Source: DASVRZ01 sp038228695
GTDB taxonomy: Bacteria; Verrucomicrobiota; Verrucomicrobiia; Chthoniobacterales; DASVRZ01
Assembly (NCBI GenBank): GCA_038228695.1
Contig: JBBRPA010000035.1
Span: forward strand, 1-38,637
Reading direction: 5' to 3'
DNA length: 38,637 bases
The notes below the pieces were generated by a model that had not been told where the DNA came from, did not search any database, and saw nothing but the letters and a program-made list of their open reading frames with translations. Positions 24,122 to 32,121 of this stretch are shown piece after piece (the first letter of the stretch is position 1; the number at the start of each line of letters is the position of its first letter). Made by a program: the position numbers and the translations under genes.

Positions 24122-24541
24122 TCAGACTGCCTCGTCGAGGTAATGGAAGGTAATCGGTTTTTCCACCGATTCCGCCAAGCTGTGGTGGACCGGACAGCCC
24201 AGGGCGATTTTTTCGAGAGAGCGCTCCGGATCTTGGCCGAGCGTGAAAGGCAGCCAGATTTCCGTTTCCAAACGGGCAATGCGTCGCGGGGCAGAGGTGG
24301 TCATTTCCTTTTTTACGGTGATACGCATTCCGGTCAGGTCGATATTTTTTCGGCCAGCGGCGAGGTCCATCGTGGTCGCGATGCACGTGCCGAGCGCGGT
24401 GGCGACGAGGTCGGTCGGGGAGAAGCTTTCGCCACGGCCGTGATTATCCACTGGAGCGTCGGTGGTGAGCGTGGTGTTGGAGGGAGCGTGAATGGCGGAG
24501 CAATGGAGCCCGCCCTCGTAGGAGATGTTGATCTGGACCAT
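24122..24541 (-). CDS. OsmC/Ohr-family peroxiredoxin-like protein
   Basis: 139-aa OsmC-fold protein. The two conserved redox cysteines are C53 (ATALGTCIATTMD) and C116 (IALGCPVHHSL), the pattern of the YhfA/OsmC branch, which reduces organic hydroperoxides. GRGESFSPTDLVATAL before C53 is characteristic. The ATG at 24541 is clear. The gene is convergent with purH and divergent from the HAD hydrolase. It is probably cytoplasmic and monocistronic. Confidence 0.9.
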   Translation of the reverse strand: MVQINISYEGGLHCSAIHAPSNTTLTTDAPVDNHGRGESFSPTDLVATALGTCIATTMDLAAGRKNIDLTGMRITVKKEMTTSAPRRIARLETEIWLPFTLGQDPERSLEKIALGCPVHHSLAESVEKPITFHYLDEAV

Positions 24542-24649
24542 CGACTAACTTCCCACAATCCGGCTCACGTGCCATTCGGAAAAATGCTAAGTGCGCGAAG
24601 TGGAAACGAGCGATTGCGTTCCCGTGGGACTGGGTAAGTTAAGGGAACT

Positions 24650-25288
24650 TTGAAAGCGCTGATTTTTGATTACGACGGACTGATTGTGGATTCTGAAACG
24701 CCGGAATATCTCACGTGGAGAGAGGTGTATCATCTCGCCGGTTTGGATTTGACGGAGGAAGTCTGGAAGGCGGCGGTGGGATCGGTGGATGCGTTCGATC
24801 CGCGCGGCTATTTGGAGAACGTGACCGGTCGGACATTTGATTGGGAGGTGATCGAACGGGCGCGGCGCCAGAAACTTTCGGAACGGCAAATGATTCAACC
24901 CGTGCTGCCCGGGGTGGTGGGGATGATGTTCCGCGGAGTCGAGGCCGGTTACCGAATCGGAGTTGCGAGCAACTCCACGGCGGTCTGGGTGGAGATGGGT
25001 CTGGAGCGGCTGGGTTTGCGGCACCTGATCGAGGCGGTGCGGACGGTGGAATCGGTGAAATGGCCAAAGCCCCATCCCGAATTGTATTTGAGAGTGATCG
25101 AGGATTTGAATGCGGACGTCTCGGAGACGATCGCGTTTGAGGATTCGCAACCGGGAGTGCGCGCAGCGAAGGCGGCCGGACTGACCGTGGTGGCGGTGCC
25201 CAACGTGCTAACGAAGCACCACGATTTGACCATGGCGGATTATGTGGTGACCAATTTGGATCATTTTGAGTTGCCGGGGCAGGGTTAA
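24650..25288 (+). CDS. HAD-superfamily phosphatase/phosphomutase
   Basis: 212-aa HAD hydrolase of the beta-phosphoglucomutase-like subgroup. Motif I is FDYDGLIVDSE (D7 and D9), motif II ASNST (S107), motif III K140 in WPKPHP, and motif IV FEDSQPGV (E164, D165). A helical cap lies between residues 15 and 85. The start is TTG at 24650, since no ATG fits the family N-terminus and AAGGGA lies just upstream, one of the few Shine-Dalgarno-like sites in the window. The substrate is probably a small sugar phosphate but is not predictable. Confidence 0.88.
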   Translation: MKALIFDYDGLIVDSETPEYLTWREVYHLAGLDLTEEVWKAAVGSVDAFDPRGYLENVTGRTFDWEVIERARRQKLSERQMIQPVLPGVVGMMFRGVEAGYRIGVASNSTAVWVEMGLERLGLRHLIEAVRTVESVKWPKPHPELYLRVIEDLNADVSETIAFEDSQPGVRAAKAAGLTVVAVPNVLTKHHDLTMADYVVTNLDHFELPGQG

Positions 25289-25360
25289 ACAACTGTTCGC
25301 GCCCGGGTTTCAGCATTATGGAGTGCGGCGGCATGAGGGGTGCTTGGGATTTAGGGGTTC

Positions 25361-26035
25361 ATGATTCGATTTTTATTTTGTCTGCTATTGCTGGCGGGTT
25401 TGGGGGCGCAAGAAGCTTTCGCTGGGGTTGCGGTCTTGCGGCCGCGTCGTTCGCCAGATGCGTTGATCTCGGCGGGCGGGCTCGATTGCGATCTCCTTTC
25501 GAAACTGGTTTTGGAGGAGACCAACCGGTATCGGGCTTCCCGTGGCCGCGAGCCGTTGCTGGCGTTCCGTCCCTTGATGACGGCAGCGCAAGATCACGCC
25601 TTAGCGATGGCCGACGGCCAGTTTCTTTCCCATCAAAACCCTAAGGATCGCTCCCAGCGCACGCTGACGGATCGCATCAAAAGGGTGGGATTGCAGCCGT
25701 CAGCTTACGCGGAAAACATCGCGATGAATTTCTCGGTCGATTTCCGCCCGGTGATCGCTCGGTCTAGAAAAGGCCGGAAAACGAAAGCACCCGATGCTCC
25801 CGAGCAGAGTTACCGTTCTTTGGCCCAATGCGTTTCCCAACAGTGGATCAATTCCCGTGGTCATCGTGAAAATATCCTCGGCAGGAGCTACGACCGCATC
25901 GGCCTCGGCTTTGCCACAGCGGAAGATTCGACCGGTTGCCTGCGGGTCTATTGCGTGCAAACCTTCGCTGCGGCGGCGCCCGATCCGCGACTGGCCGTGG
26001 CATCAAAATCTTTCCATCGGTCTGTATCCCGCTAA
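25361..26035 (+). CDS. Secreted CAP-domain (SCP/YkwD-like) protein
   Basis: 224-aa exported protein with signal peptide 1-21 (FCLLLLAGLGAQEAFA). The CAP/SCP domain covers about 45-202: ETNRYRASRGREPL, the first histidine in FLSHQN (H91), AENIA with E118, WINSRGHRENIL with H168, and YCVQTF. These residues form the family's conserved cavity. A basic insertion at about 130-150 (RSRKGRKTKAPD) is not usual. Function of bacterial CAP proteins is poorly known; surface or peptidoglycan-related roles are suggested. An AGGGG site precedes the ATG at 25361. Confidence 0.88.
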   Translation: MIRFLFCLLLLAGLGAQEAFAGVAVLRPRRSPDALISAGGLDCDLLSKLVLEETNRYRASRGREPLLAFRPLMTAAQDHALAMADGQFLSHQNPKDRSQRTLTDRIKRVGLQPSAYAENIAMNFSVDFRPVIARSRKGRKTKAPDAPEQSYRSLAQCVSQQWINSRGHRENILGRSYDRIGLGFATAEDSTGCLRVYCVQTFAAAAPDPRLAVASKSFHRSVSR

Positions 26036-26077
26036 CGTATCGCCTCCGAGGGTGGCCGTAGACGGCGGCCCAGAACG

Positions 26078-26770
26078 ATGAGCGATATTTTCTACAAAAA
26101 CCTCCGGAAATTCGGGCGGCCCCTCGTCTTCGGGGCGACGCGAACGTTAATCCTTCACCCCGAGAGAGTACCCCGCGCGGGAGGCTGTTTACTGGCGGCG
26201 AACCACCACAGTTACTTCGACTCCATGGTCCTGATCGGGGCGACGGAGCGGATGATCGACTGGCTGAGCATTGTCGAATTATTTCAAAACCCGGTGCAAC
26301 GCTGGTGGATGCGAGGGATGAATTGTCTCGCGCTGGATCGCAGCGGACCCGACCTCGCAACGACACGCGAATTGGTTCATCGCTTACGAAACGGCCGGAT
26401 GGTCGGGGTGTTTCCCGAGGCCGAATTGCGCCCGATCGATCGGTCGGTTTTGGCCGGGGGACCGATCCATCCCGGCACAGCGCGGCTGGCCATGGCGAGC
26501 GATGTGCCGATCCTGCCAGTCGTCGTGCTCGGGGCGGGGCAGTTTGACCGGCCGTCTGCCTGGATTCCGGGGGCGGGGACGTTTTTGGCGATCAATTTTG
26601 GCGAGCCGCTCGTCGCCTCCGGCTCTGGGTCCGAGAAGGAGACCCGCGAGCATCTGGAAAATGCTCTGGCCCGAAGTTTCGCCGGGCTTTTCGACGAAAT
26701 CAAAAGCCACCCCGGCTGGGCTCAGGGGGCGACTGGTTCGTGGTGGAAAAATAATATTCCCAATAAATAA
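26078..26770 (+). CDS. plsC: 1-acyl-sn-glycerol-3-phosphate acyltransferase-like protein
   Basis: 230-aa member of the PlsC acyltransferase family, acting on lysophosphatidate at the inner membrane. The catalytic HX4D motif is NHHSYFDSM (H43, D48). The glycerol-phosphate site is GVFPEAELRP, a variant of the usual FPEG. No clear membrane helix is seen, so it may be peripheral. It lies 42 nt after the CAP-domain gene on the same strand. Other substrates such as ornithine lipids or glycolipids are possible. Confidence 0.88.
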   Translation: MSDIFYKNLRKFGRPLVFGATRTLILHPERVPRAGGCLLAANHHSYFDSMVLIGATERMIDWLSIVELFQNPVQRWWMRGMNCLALDRSGPDLATTRELVHRLRNGRMVGVFPEAELRPIDRSVLAGGPIHPGTARLAMASDVPILPVVVLGAGQFDRPSAWIPGAGTFLAINFGEPLVASGSGSEKETREHLENALARSFAGLFDEIKSHPGWAQGATGSWWKNNIPNK

Positions 26771-26815
26771 AGTGGGTAGACCGAGATTGGCCTGCCTTTT
26801 GCTTATTTGAAGGGC

Positions 26816-27280
26816 ATGTCTCACTTCTCTGTTCCAACCACGCAGCGGATCACGGTCCGGATCGTTCATCAGCCCAAGGTCCAAGTTCCCGTCTCCGGGA
26901 GGCCAACGATCTTGGTCATCGAGGACGAGCCCGTTCTCCTTTCGCTGGCGAGAATGGTTCTGGAGAACTCCGGTTACCAAGTGCTCGAGGCAGCCTCTGG
27001 TGATGAGGCAATGACCCTCTGGCAGGAGAAGAAAGATACAGTGGATTTGGTTCTCACCGATATGATCATGCCCGGAAGCCTCTCCGGTCCGCAGGTGGCG
27101 CAGATGATGCGCGAGGATAATCCAAAACTCCAAGTGATCTACAGCAGCGGCTACAGTATGGATGCGATGGTGGACAGCACCGGCGAATCCGATCCGCGCT
27201 CCTACCTGCCGAAGCCCTATGTCCCCTCGACCCTGGTCAATGCAATCAAGACCCGGCTCGAATCAGCGTCCAGGCCCTGA
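26816..27280 (+). CDS. Single-domain response regulator (CheY-like)
   Basis: 154-aa receiver domain preceded by a roughly 28-residue leader. The acidic pocket is E36, D37 and E38, the phosphoacceptor is D82 in LTDMIMPG, the switch serine is S110 or S111 in IYSSGYS, and the conserved lysine is K133 in LPKPY. The SSGYSxxxM segment and the LPKPY ending are typical of receivers attached to hybrid histidine kinases. No kinase or output domain is adjacent, so the partner is unknown. ATG 26816 is preferred over the TTG nine bases upstream. Confidence 0.88.
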   Translation: MSHFSVPTTQRITVRIVHQPKVQVPVSGRPTILVIEDEPVLLSLARMVLENSGYQVLEAASGDEAMTLWQEKKDTVDLVLTDMIMPGSLSGPQVAQMMREDNPKLQVIYSSGYSMDAMVDSTGESDPRSYLPKPYVPSTLVNAIKTRLESASRP

Positions 27281-27311
27281 TTTTTAACCAAAGGCGTGAT
27301 AGACTGGGCGC

Positions 27312-28151
27312 GTGCCCTCTGTGGAGATTCCCAGTCCTGCCTTCGATCTCGCAAAAACGATAGAATCGGGCCAAGTTTTCCACTGGTTTCGCAACGCTGA
27401 TAATTGGTCCGGATTGATCGGCCGAGAAATTGCTGAGCTCCAACCGCTCGAAGGACGCTTAAGAATTCTCCGAGGTAACCCAGATCGCGTGGCGCACTAT
27501 TTTGCTCTGGATCATCCTCTTGCGGGAATCGCAGCCACGTTTCCAAAAGATCCCGCCCTCGCCGCTGCCGTGGAATTCTGCCACGGCCTGCGCATCATGC
27601 GTCAACCTCCGTGGGAGTGCCTCGCCACCTTCATTACCTCGGCGCTGAAACAAGTGCCCCACATTCGCCAGATCTCGCTCGATCTCAGGCAGCGGTATGG
27701 CGAGCGGATCGAGGCGGAGTTTTATGCGTATCCGTCGCCGGCGGCTCTGGCTGCGGCAGGTGAATCCGCGTTGCGTGAATCGCGGCTGGGATTTCGGGCG
27801 AAAAATCTCGCGGGTGCCGCCCGAATCATCGCCGACGGGGAGATCGATTTGGAAGCACTCCAAGCGCTTCCCTCCGCTGAACTGCGAACGGAGCTTTGCC
27901 GTTTGCCCGGCGTGGGTCAGAAAGTGGCAAATTGCGTGCTGCTCTTTGCTTACGGCCGTCTGGAGGCGTTCCCGATCGATGTCTGGATTGAGCGCGTGTT
28001 GCGGGAACTTTACTTCGCCCGGAAACGCCAGGTCACCTCGCAGCGTTTGCGCGATTTTTCCGCGACTTATTTCGGTCCTTACGCCGGTTACGCGCAGCAA
28101 TATCTTTTCCATCATGCGCGACTCACCATGCGCCGCCGAGCGACTGCATGA
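27312..28151 (+). CDS. ogg: OGG1-type 8-oxoguanine DNA glycosylase / AP lyase
   Basis: 279-aa base-excision repair enzyme. The N-terminal OGG domain begins with FDLAKTIESGQVFHW, matching the DLxxTLxSGQxFRW start of OGG1. The helix-hairpin-helix-GPD core has LPGVGQKVANC with the Schiff-base lysine K204 and the catalytic aspartate D223 in FPIDVW. PPWECLATFITSALKQ corresponds to the OGG1 helix before the active site. The start codon is GTG at 27312. The stop overlaps the start of the ComB-family gene (ATGA), so the two are translationally coupled. Bacteria more often use MutM, so the OGG1 type is less common. Confidence 0.9.
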   Translation: MPSVEIPSPAFDLAKTIESGQVFHWFRNADNWSGLIGREIAELQPLEGRLRILRGNPDRVAHYFALDHPLAGIAATFPKDPALAAAVEFCHGLRIMRQPPWECLATFITSALKQVPHIRQISLDLRQRYGERIEAEFYAYPSPAALAAAGESALRESRLGFRAKNLAGAARIIADGEIDLEALQALPSAELRTELCRLPGVGQKVANCVLLFAYGRLEAFPIDVWIERVLRELYFARKRQVTSQRLRDFSATYFGPYAGYAQQYLFHHARLTMRRRATA

Positions 28152-28864
28152 AAATATCTACCGTTCTCACCCCAAGCGAAATCACCGCCCTGCCCAGCAA
28201 GGACCTCGGCGGGACCACAGCAGTTGTCTTCGACGTTTTGCGTGCGACCTCGACTATGACCACTGCATTCGCCCACGGCGTGGCGGCGATTTATCCGGCC
28301 CAAGACATCAGCGAGGCTTGGGATTTACGGAAGAAAATGCCCAACGCGCTCCTCGGTGGAGAGCGTCACGGAGAAAAAATCGAGGGCTTTGATCTTGGTA
28401 ATTCGCCACTCGAATATCGTGATCGTCCCGGGCGAGAAATCATCAGCACCACGACCAACGGCACGATCGCTCTGCGCGCGGTTGCCCACGCGCAGCAGGT
28501 GATCGCGGGAGCTTTACTCAACCGTGCGGCCATCGCTGAATTTCTTCGTAACCATCCGCCTAGCCGACTGCTTCTCGTCTGCGCCGGCACGGGCGATGAA
28601 TTTGCGATCGAGGACGGTCTGGCGGCAGGAGCGTTGATCGCGGCGCTCGCGGCGGATGATCTGGATGACGCGGGGCGCACGCTGTTGGCGTTGTGGCATT
28701 GCCATGCGACGGATTCGCTGGCGGTTCTGGCGCAGTCAAAAAATGGCCGTCGCCTGACCGAGCGCGGACGCGAAGCGGAGGTGGAATGGTGCGCCCAGGT
28801 CGATGTTTGCCCCTCGTTCGGATTGCTCGACGGAGGCGCTTTGCGGCCCTTCCTCGCTTCGTGA
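28148..28864 (+). CDS. comB: 2-phosphosulfolactate phosphatase family protein
   Basis: 238-aa ComB-family protein. In methanogens ComB removes phosphate from 2-phosphosulfolactate in coenzyme M synthesis. The conserved blocks are present: AVVFDVLRATSTMTTAF near residue 27, LLGGERHGEKIEGFDLGNSP, STTTNGTIAL, and VCAGTGDEFAIEDGLAAG. No other coenzyme M or sulfolactate genes are in the window, so the physiological substrate in this organism is unclear. It overlaps ogg by 4 nt and lies 33 nt before the tonB-like gene. Confidence 0.9.
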   Translation: MKISTVLTPSEITALPSKDLGGTTAVVFDVLRATSTMTTAFAHGVAAIYPAQDISEAWDLRKKMPNALLGGERHGEKIEGFDLGNSPLEYRDRPGREIISTTTNGTIALRAVAHAQQVIAGALLNRAAIAEFLRNHPPSRLLLVCAGTGDEFAIEDGLAAGALIAALAADDLDDAGRTLLALWHCHATDSLAVLAQSKNGRRLTERGREAEVEWCAQVDVCPSFGLLDGGALRPFLAS

Positions 28865-28897
28865 CAAACGCTTTCCATTCGTTATCGTGTCGTTCCC

Positions 28898-29911
28898 ATG
28901 GACACGCCTAAGGAATCGAAGAAAAAAGTGACACTCGCCGTTGTCGCCTCGATCCTTTTTCATCTCCTCTTTCTCTTCACGTTTGCGTTCTGGATGGAAC
29001 TGAAAGCGAGCCAGCCCCCGGTGAAATCCCCGCTCGACGATAAACCGGTTGAAATCACCCTGATCGACGAGCCAACGCCACCCCCGCGAATCGGCGTGGC
29101 GCCCACGCCGCCGCCGGAACGCGATGTGATCAGGTCGGACCGGTTTCAGGATGCCGCCACCCCGCCGCCCAATGCGCGATTCGATTCCGATCGCGACACC
29201 GCCGCCGGAGGCGGCCAGCCGGGTTCGGGGCCGAAAGATTTGCCGAACGTCAACGGCCGGGCCAGCGGCGAGGTGACCCTGCAAGATCAGGACGTCATCC
29301 TCAACGGCAAGCTTACCTCCTCCAGCGCGCCCAATTCCGCCACGCCCACTGCCACCCCAACGCCCGAGCCAACGCCTCAGCCTACCCCAGCCGCCAAAAG
29401 CGAGGCTACCCCGCAGCCCACTCCCACGCCGGAACTGTTGCCCGACGACACGATCGCCCTGGGACGGGCCACGCCCACTCCGGCGCCCAAGGCCCTCTCC
29501 ACTCCGCAACCACCCATCGGCGGCGGGCAGTATCAGCCCCAGACTCGCGCCACTCGCATCGAGGGCAGCCTCTCCAATCGCGGCCGCCCGTCGATCGCCA
29601 CTCGGGGCACGCCGCTGGGGCGCTATTTGCGCCAAGTCGAAAACGCAATCGGATCGCGCTGGTATTTCTACATCAAGCGGGATGCCGCCTTCGTCGCGCC
29701 GGGCGCGGTGCGGATTATGTTTAAGATTGATCGCGCCGGGAAGGTCAACAATCTCCAAGTCTTTGCCAACACTTCCAACGCGGCCTTCGCTTCCACCTGC
29801 ACCCAATCGATCATGGACGCCGAATTGCCGCCCATCCCCGATGAGGTCGCCAGCACGCTTTTCACCCAGCGGCTGGAGCTTCCGTTCACGTTCACCTATT
29901 TCCAGCAATGA
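28898..29911 (+). CDS. tonB: TonB-family energy-transducing protein
   Basis: 337 aa. A cytoplasmic basic start (MDTPKESKKK) leads to one inner-membrane helix at about 12-32 (LAVVASILFHLLFLFTFAFW; the His is typical of TonB). A long Pro/Thr-rich periplasmic spacer (about 40-215) with many PTP and TPxP repeats follows. The C-terminal domain from about 240 has YLRQVENAIGSRWYFYIKRD and VRIMFKIDRAGKVNNLQVF, resembling TolA/TonB C-terminal domains. It precedes exbB and exbD, so it should couple the proton motive force to outer-membrane transport. A TolA-like role is the alternative. Confidence 0.85.
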   Translation: MDTPKESKKKVTLAVVASILFHLLFLFTFAFWMELKASQPPVKSPLDDKPVEITLIDEPTPPPRIGVAPTPPPERDVIRSDRFQDAATPPPNARFDSDRDTAAGGGQPGSGPKDLPNVNGRASGEVTLQDQDVILNGKLTSSSAPNSATPTATPTPEPTPQPTPAAKSEATPQPTPTPELLPDDTIALGRATPTPAPKALSTPQPPIGGGQYQPQTRATRIEGSLSNRGRPSIATRGTPLGRYLRQVENAIGSRWYFYIKRDAAFVAPGAVRIMFKIDRAGKVNNLQVFANTSNAAFASTCTQSIMDAELPPIPDEVASTLFTQRLELPFTFTYFQQ

Positions 29912-30001
29912 AGGAAAAAACGACACGCCCCTTTTTTCGCGTGCCACGGGGAACGGCTTGAGCTTCCCTTTCCCTTTCCGATTCACTAAACACTTCACGC
30001 C

Positions 30002-30721
30002 ATGACGCATCTGCTCGCTTTTTCCGCCGAATCCGCCTTTCACCTCATCAAACAGGGCGGGTTCTTCATGATTCTTTTGCTGATTTGCTCGGTCGCCTCC
30101 TTTGCGGTGATTGGATTGCGCACGTTTGCCTTGCGACGCGGTGCAGTGCTTCCGGTGATCATCGAAAATGAAATCCAGCGGCTGCAACCTGGCGACAACC
30201 CCCAGCGCATCTCACGTCTCGTGAAAGGCGACCCGTCCGCGCTCGCCCGGGTGGCCGTGGTCGCACTTGACCATTTGAAATGGCCTAAGTCCGAAAATGT
30301 CGAGGCTGTCCAGACTCGCGCCCGGCATGAAATCGTCCGGCTCGAAGCGGGACTGGTCGTGCTTGAGATCGTGGTTGGCATTTCGCCCCTCCTGGGCTTG
30401 CTCGGTGCGGTCGCGGGATTGGTCACTGTCTTTGCCAGCATTGGTAGCGGCACCACCTCAACGGGCGATCTTTCCGGCATTGCCTCGGGCATCTCCGAGG
30501 CGCTGAGCACGACGATTGTCGGCCTTGGCATCGCGGTTCCGAGTCTCGTGGCGTTTTCCTATTTTTCCCGCAAGATCGAAAATATGTCGGTCGAAATGGA
30601 GTCGATCATCGCCGAATTGCTCGGGAAATGTTATTCCCAAAAACCACGCCTCGGGTTGACTGAACCACGCAAAACCGCCGGGCCGACCCCCGGTCTGGAA
30701 GATTCGGACGATTTGCTATGA
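30002..30721 (+). CDS. exbB: MotA/TolQ/ExbB proton-channel protein
   Basis: 239-aa inner-membrane protein with three helices at about 20-42, 117-148 and 168-192. The MotA/TolQ/ExbB signature lies in the second helix and following loop (EIVVGISPLLGLLGAVAGLV, then TVFASIG) and in EALSTTIVGLGIAVPSLVAF. It forms the pentameric channel of the TonB motor. The stop overlaps the exbD start by 4 nt (ATGA). The acidic C-terminal tail (GLEDSDDLL) is an extension. Confidence 0.93.
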   Translation: MTHLLAFSAESAFHLIKQGGFFMILLLICSVASFAVIGLRTFALRRGAVLPVIIENEIQRLQPGDNPQRISRLVKGDPSALARVAVVALDHLKWPKSENVEAVQTRARHEIVRLEAGLVVLEIVVGISPLLGLLGAVAGLVTVFASIGSGTTSTGDLSGIASGISEALSTTIVGLGIAVPSLVAFSYFSRKIENMSVEMESIIAELLGKCYSQKPRLGLTEPRKTAGPTPGLEDSDDLL

Positions 30722-31125
30722 GATTTTACGCCCGCAAAAAGCGGATGCCTACCATCATCATCGTTTCGTTGATCGATATTTTTGCGATCCTTCTGATGTT
30801 TTTCATCGTCACCACGACGTTTAAATCCAAGCAATCGGAGCTGAAAATCAACCTTCCAGAGTCGAAACAAGCGCGGGAGGCAGCCAATCCAGCCGACCCG
30901 ATCCTTCTCGCGATCACCGCCGACGAAAAAATCCACCTCGACGAGCGGTCCATCGCCACGCTGGACGAACTCGTCACTGCCGTGCGCGATCGCAACGCCC
31001 AGCGCCCGCTCGCCCTGCGCGCCGACCGGGAAGTCTCTTTCGGATTTATCCTCAAAGTGCTGGACGCGCTCAAGGAGGCAGGCATAAAAAATCTTCCCGC
31101 CTTCACTCAAACTCCGGAAAAATAG
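30718..31125 (+). CDS. exbD: ExbD/TolR biopolymer transport protein
   Basis: 135-aa protein with a short basic cytoplasmic start, one membrane helix (about 12-33) and a periplasmic domain. The proton-carrying aspartate of the family is D20 in VSLIDIFAILLMFF, equivalent to D25 of E. coli ExbD. The periplasmic part has LAITADEKIHLDERSI, a typical ExbD strand pair. It overlaps exbB and is followed by def after 4 nt. Confidence 0.93.
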   Translation: MRFYARKKRMPTIIIVSLIDIFAILLMFFIVTTTFKSKQSELKINLPESKQAREAANPADPILLAITADEKIHLDERSIATLDELVTAVRDRNAQRPLALRADREVSFGFILKVLDALKEAGIKNLPAFTQTPEK

Positions 31126-31129
31126 CAAA

Positions 31130-31675
31130 ATGGTTCTGCCCATCGTCAAATACGGTCACCCCGTTCTCCGCGCTAAAGGCCGGGAGATTCGCGAGGTGAC
31201 CCCCGAGATCAAACAACTCGCCGCCGACATGCTGGATACCATGGTCGCTGCCGAAGGCGTGGGATTGGCCGCCCAGCAGATCGGGCAGGCGATCCAACTC
31301 ACCGTGATCGATGTGCGCGACTCCGAAGAGCGCCCCAGCACGATGCAGATCGACGGCAAACCAGTAAAGTTGGATGACCACATGCCGCTTGTCCTGCTCA
31401 ATCCCAAGCTGAAACTCAGCAAAGAAACCGAGCCGGGCCAGGAGGGGTGCCTGAGCTTTCCAGAAATGAATGGAAACATCACCCGTCCGGCAAGCGTGAG
31501 TGTCGTCGCGACCGGTTTGGCGGGAGAGGAAATCCGTTTTTCTGCAACGGGCCTGCTTTCCCGAGCGGTGCAGCACGAGACGGATCATTTGCACGGCATC
31601 CTCTTCATCGACCGCATGTCGTCCGCCGGCCGGGCCAGCCTCGCTGGGAAGCTCAAACGGCTCCAACGTGAGTAG
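31130..31675 (+). CDS. def: Peptide deformylase
   Basis: 181-aa iron-dependent enzyme that removes the N-terminal formyl group from nascent proteins. All three motifs are present: GVGLAAQQIG (43-52), EGCLSFP (105-111, metal ligand C107) and QHETDHLHG, containing HEXXH at 149-153. The ATG at 31130 lies 4 nt after exbD and within the same transcript, an unusual partner for a TonB operon. No fmt gene is adjacent. Confidence 0.96.
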   Translation: MVLPIVKYGHPVLRAKGREIREVTPEIKQLAADMLDTMVAAEGVGLAAQQIGQAIQLTVIDVRDSEERPSTMQIDGKPVKLDDHMPLVLLNPKLKLSKETEPGQEGCLSFPEMNGNITRPASVSVVATGLAGEEIRFSATGLLSRAVQHETDHLHGILFIDRMSSAGRASLAGKLKRLQRE

Positions 31676-31726
31676 TTCAACGGGCGTATCCGCTCATCCA
31701 GCCCTCAATTCTGCGACAACCTGTCA

Positions 31727-31743
31727 CGAAATGCGACATTTCG
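31727..31743. repeat. 7-bp inverted repeat downstream of def
   Basis: CGAAATG (31727-31733), CGA, CATTTCG (31737-31743) form a perfect short palindrome. It sits about 50 nt after the def stop and about 117 nt before the small gene. It could be an operator or a short hairpin; no T-run follows. Confidence 0.4.
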
Positions 31744-31828
31744 CGGGGGCTTTCAGGTAAAAAAAGCGTCTTTTGCCCCGGGAGAAACATTTTTGAACGC
31801 CGTGGCATCTGCCTTGCTCTAATAAAGC

Positions 31829-31853
31829 GTAACAGAAGATAACAACCTGTTAC
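31829..31853 (+). promoter_or_regulatory. GTAACAG dyad immediately before the 57-aa gene
   Basis: GTAACAG (31829-31835) and CTGTTAC (31847-31853) are perfect complements spaced by 11 nt and end 6 nt before the ATG at 31860. The dyad follows an AT-rich TAATAAA box (31820-31826) that may be a -10 element, without a convincing -35. As an operator or start-site hairpin it would control the small gene directly. Confidence 0.4.
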
Positions 31854-31859
31854 ACGTAT

Positions 31860-32033
31860 ATGAAAAACTCCCGCACCACCAAAAAAAGCTACTCACTCGG
31901 CGATCTAATCGTGGCCGTGTCTTCCTGCTCGAAAAACAGCCGCGAAGCCGCTCTGGCGATTTCCGACCTGCTCGAAAGCGGCCGGGTTCGGATCAAGACC
32001 ACGGGTCGCCGGTCCAGCTCGAAAGTCTGCTAA
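31860..32033 (+). CDS. 57-aa basic protein of unknown function
   Basis: A short gene in a 446-nt space between def and purB. The protein begins MKNSRTTKKSYSLGDLIVAV, continues with SSCSKNSREAALAISDLLES, and ends GRVRIKTTGRRSSSKVC. A basic start, a central predicted helix pair (residues 12-40) and a basic tail resemble a small nucleic-acid-binding or winged-helix-like fold, but I recognise no family. There is no Shine-Dalgarno site. Support for a real gene comes from the codon pattern, the dyad just upstream and a strong terminator six nt after the stop, which make it an independent unit. Confidence 0.6.
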   Translation: MKNSRTTKKSYSLGDLIVAVSSCSKNSREAALAISDLLESGRVRIKTTGRRSSSKVC

Positions 32034-32038
32034 TTCGG

Positions 32039-32083
32039 AAAAATCCGGAAAAGTTCGCCTAAAGCGCTTTGACCGGATTTTTT
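32039..32083 (+). terminator. Intrinsic terminator after the 57-aa gene
   Basis: AAAAATCCGG (32039-32048) pairs CCGGATTTTT (32073-32082). Inside it AAAG pairs CTTT and CGC pairs GCG around a CTAAA loop, giving an extended hairpin. The right arm runs directly into a T-tract. It separates the small gene from purB. Confidence 0.8.
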
Positions 32084-32121
32084 CTTTCCAAGCCTGCGCA
32101 GAAACGGGATTCTGCTCGGCT

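Noticed and set aside
29330..29520. Repetitive CCCAC/GCC stretches that look like a minisatellite
   Set aside because: They are the Pro/Thr codons of the TonB spacer, irregular in period and explained by protein composition.
28736..30187. 483-codon open frame on the minus strand across comB, tonB and exbB
   Set aside because: It is antisense to three well-supported genes and has a low-complexity Arg/Gly-rich composition that mirrors the Pro/Thr codons of the TonB spacer.
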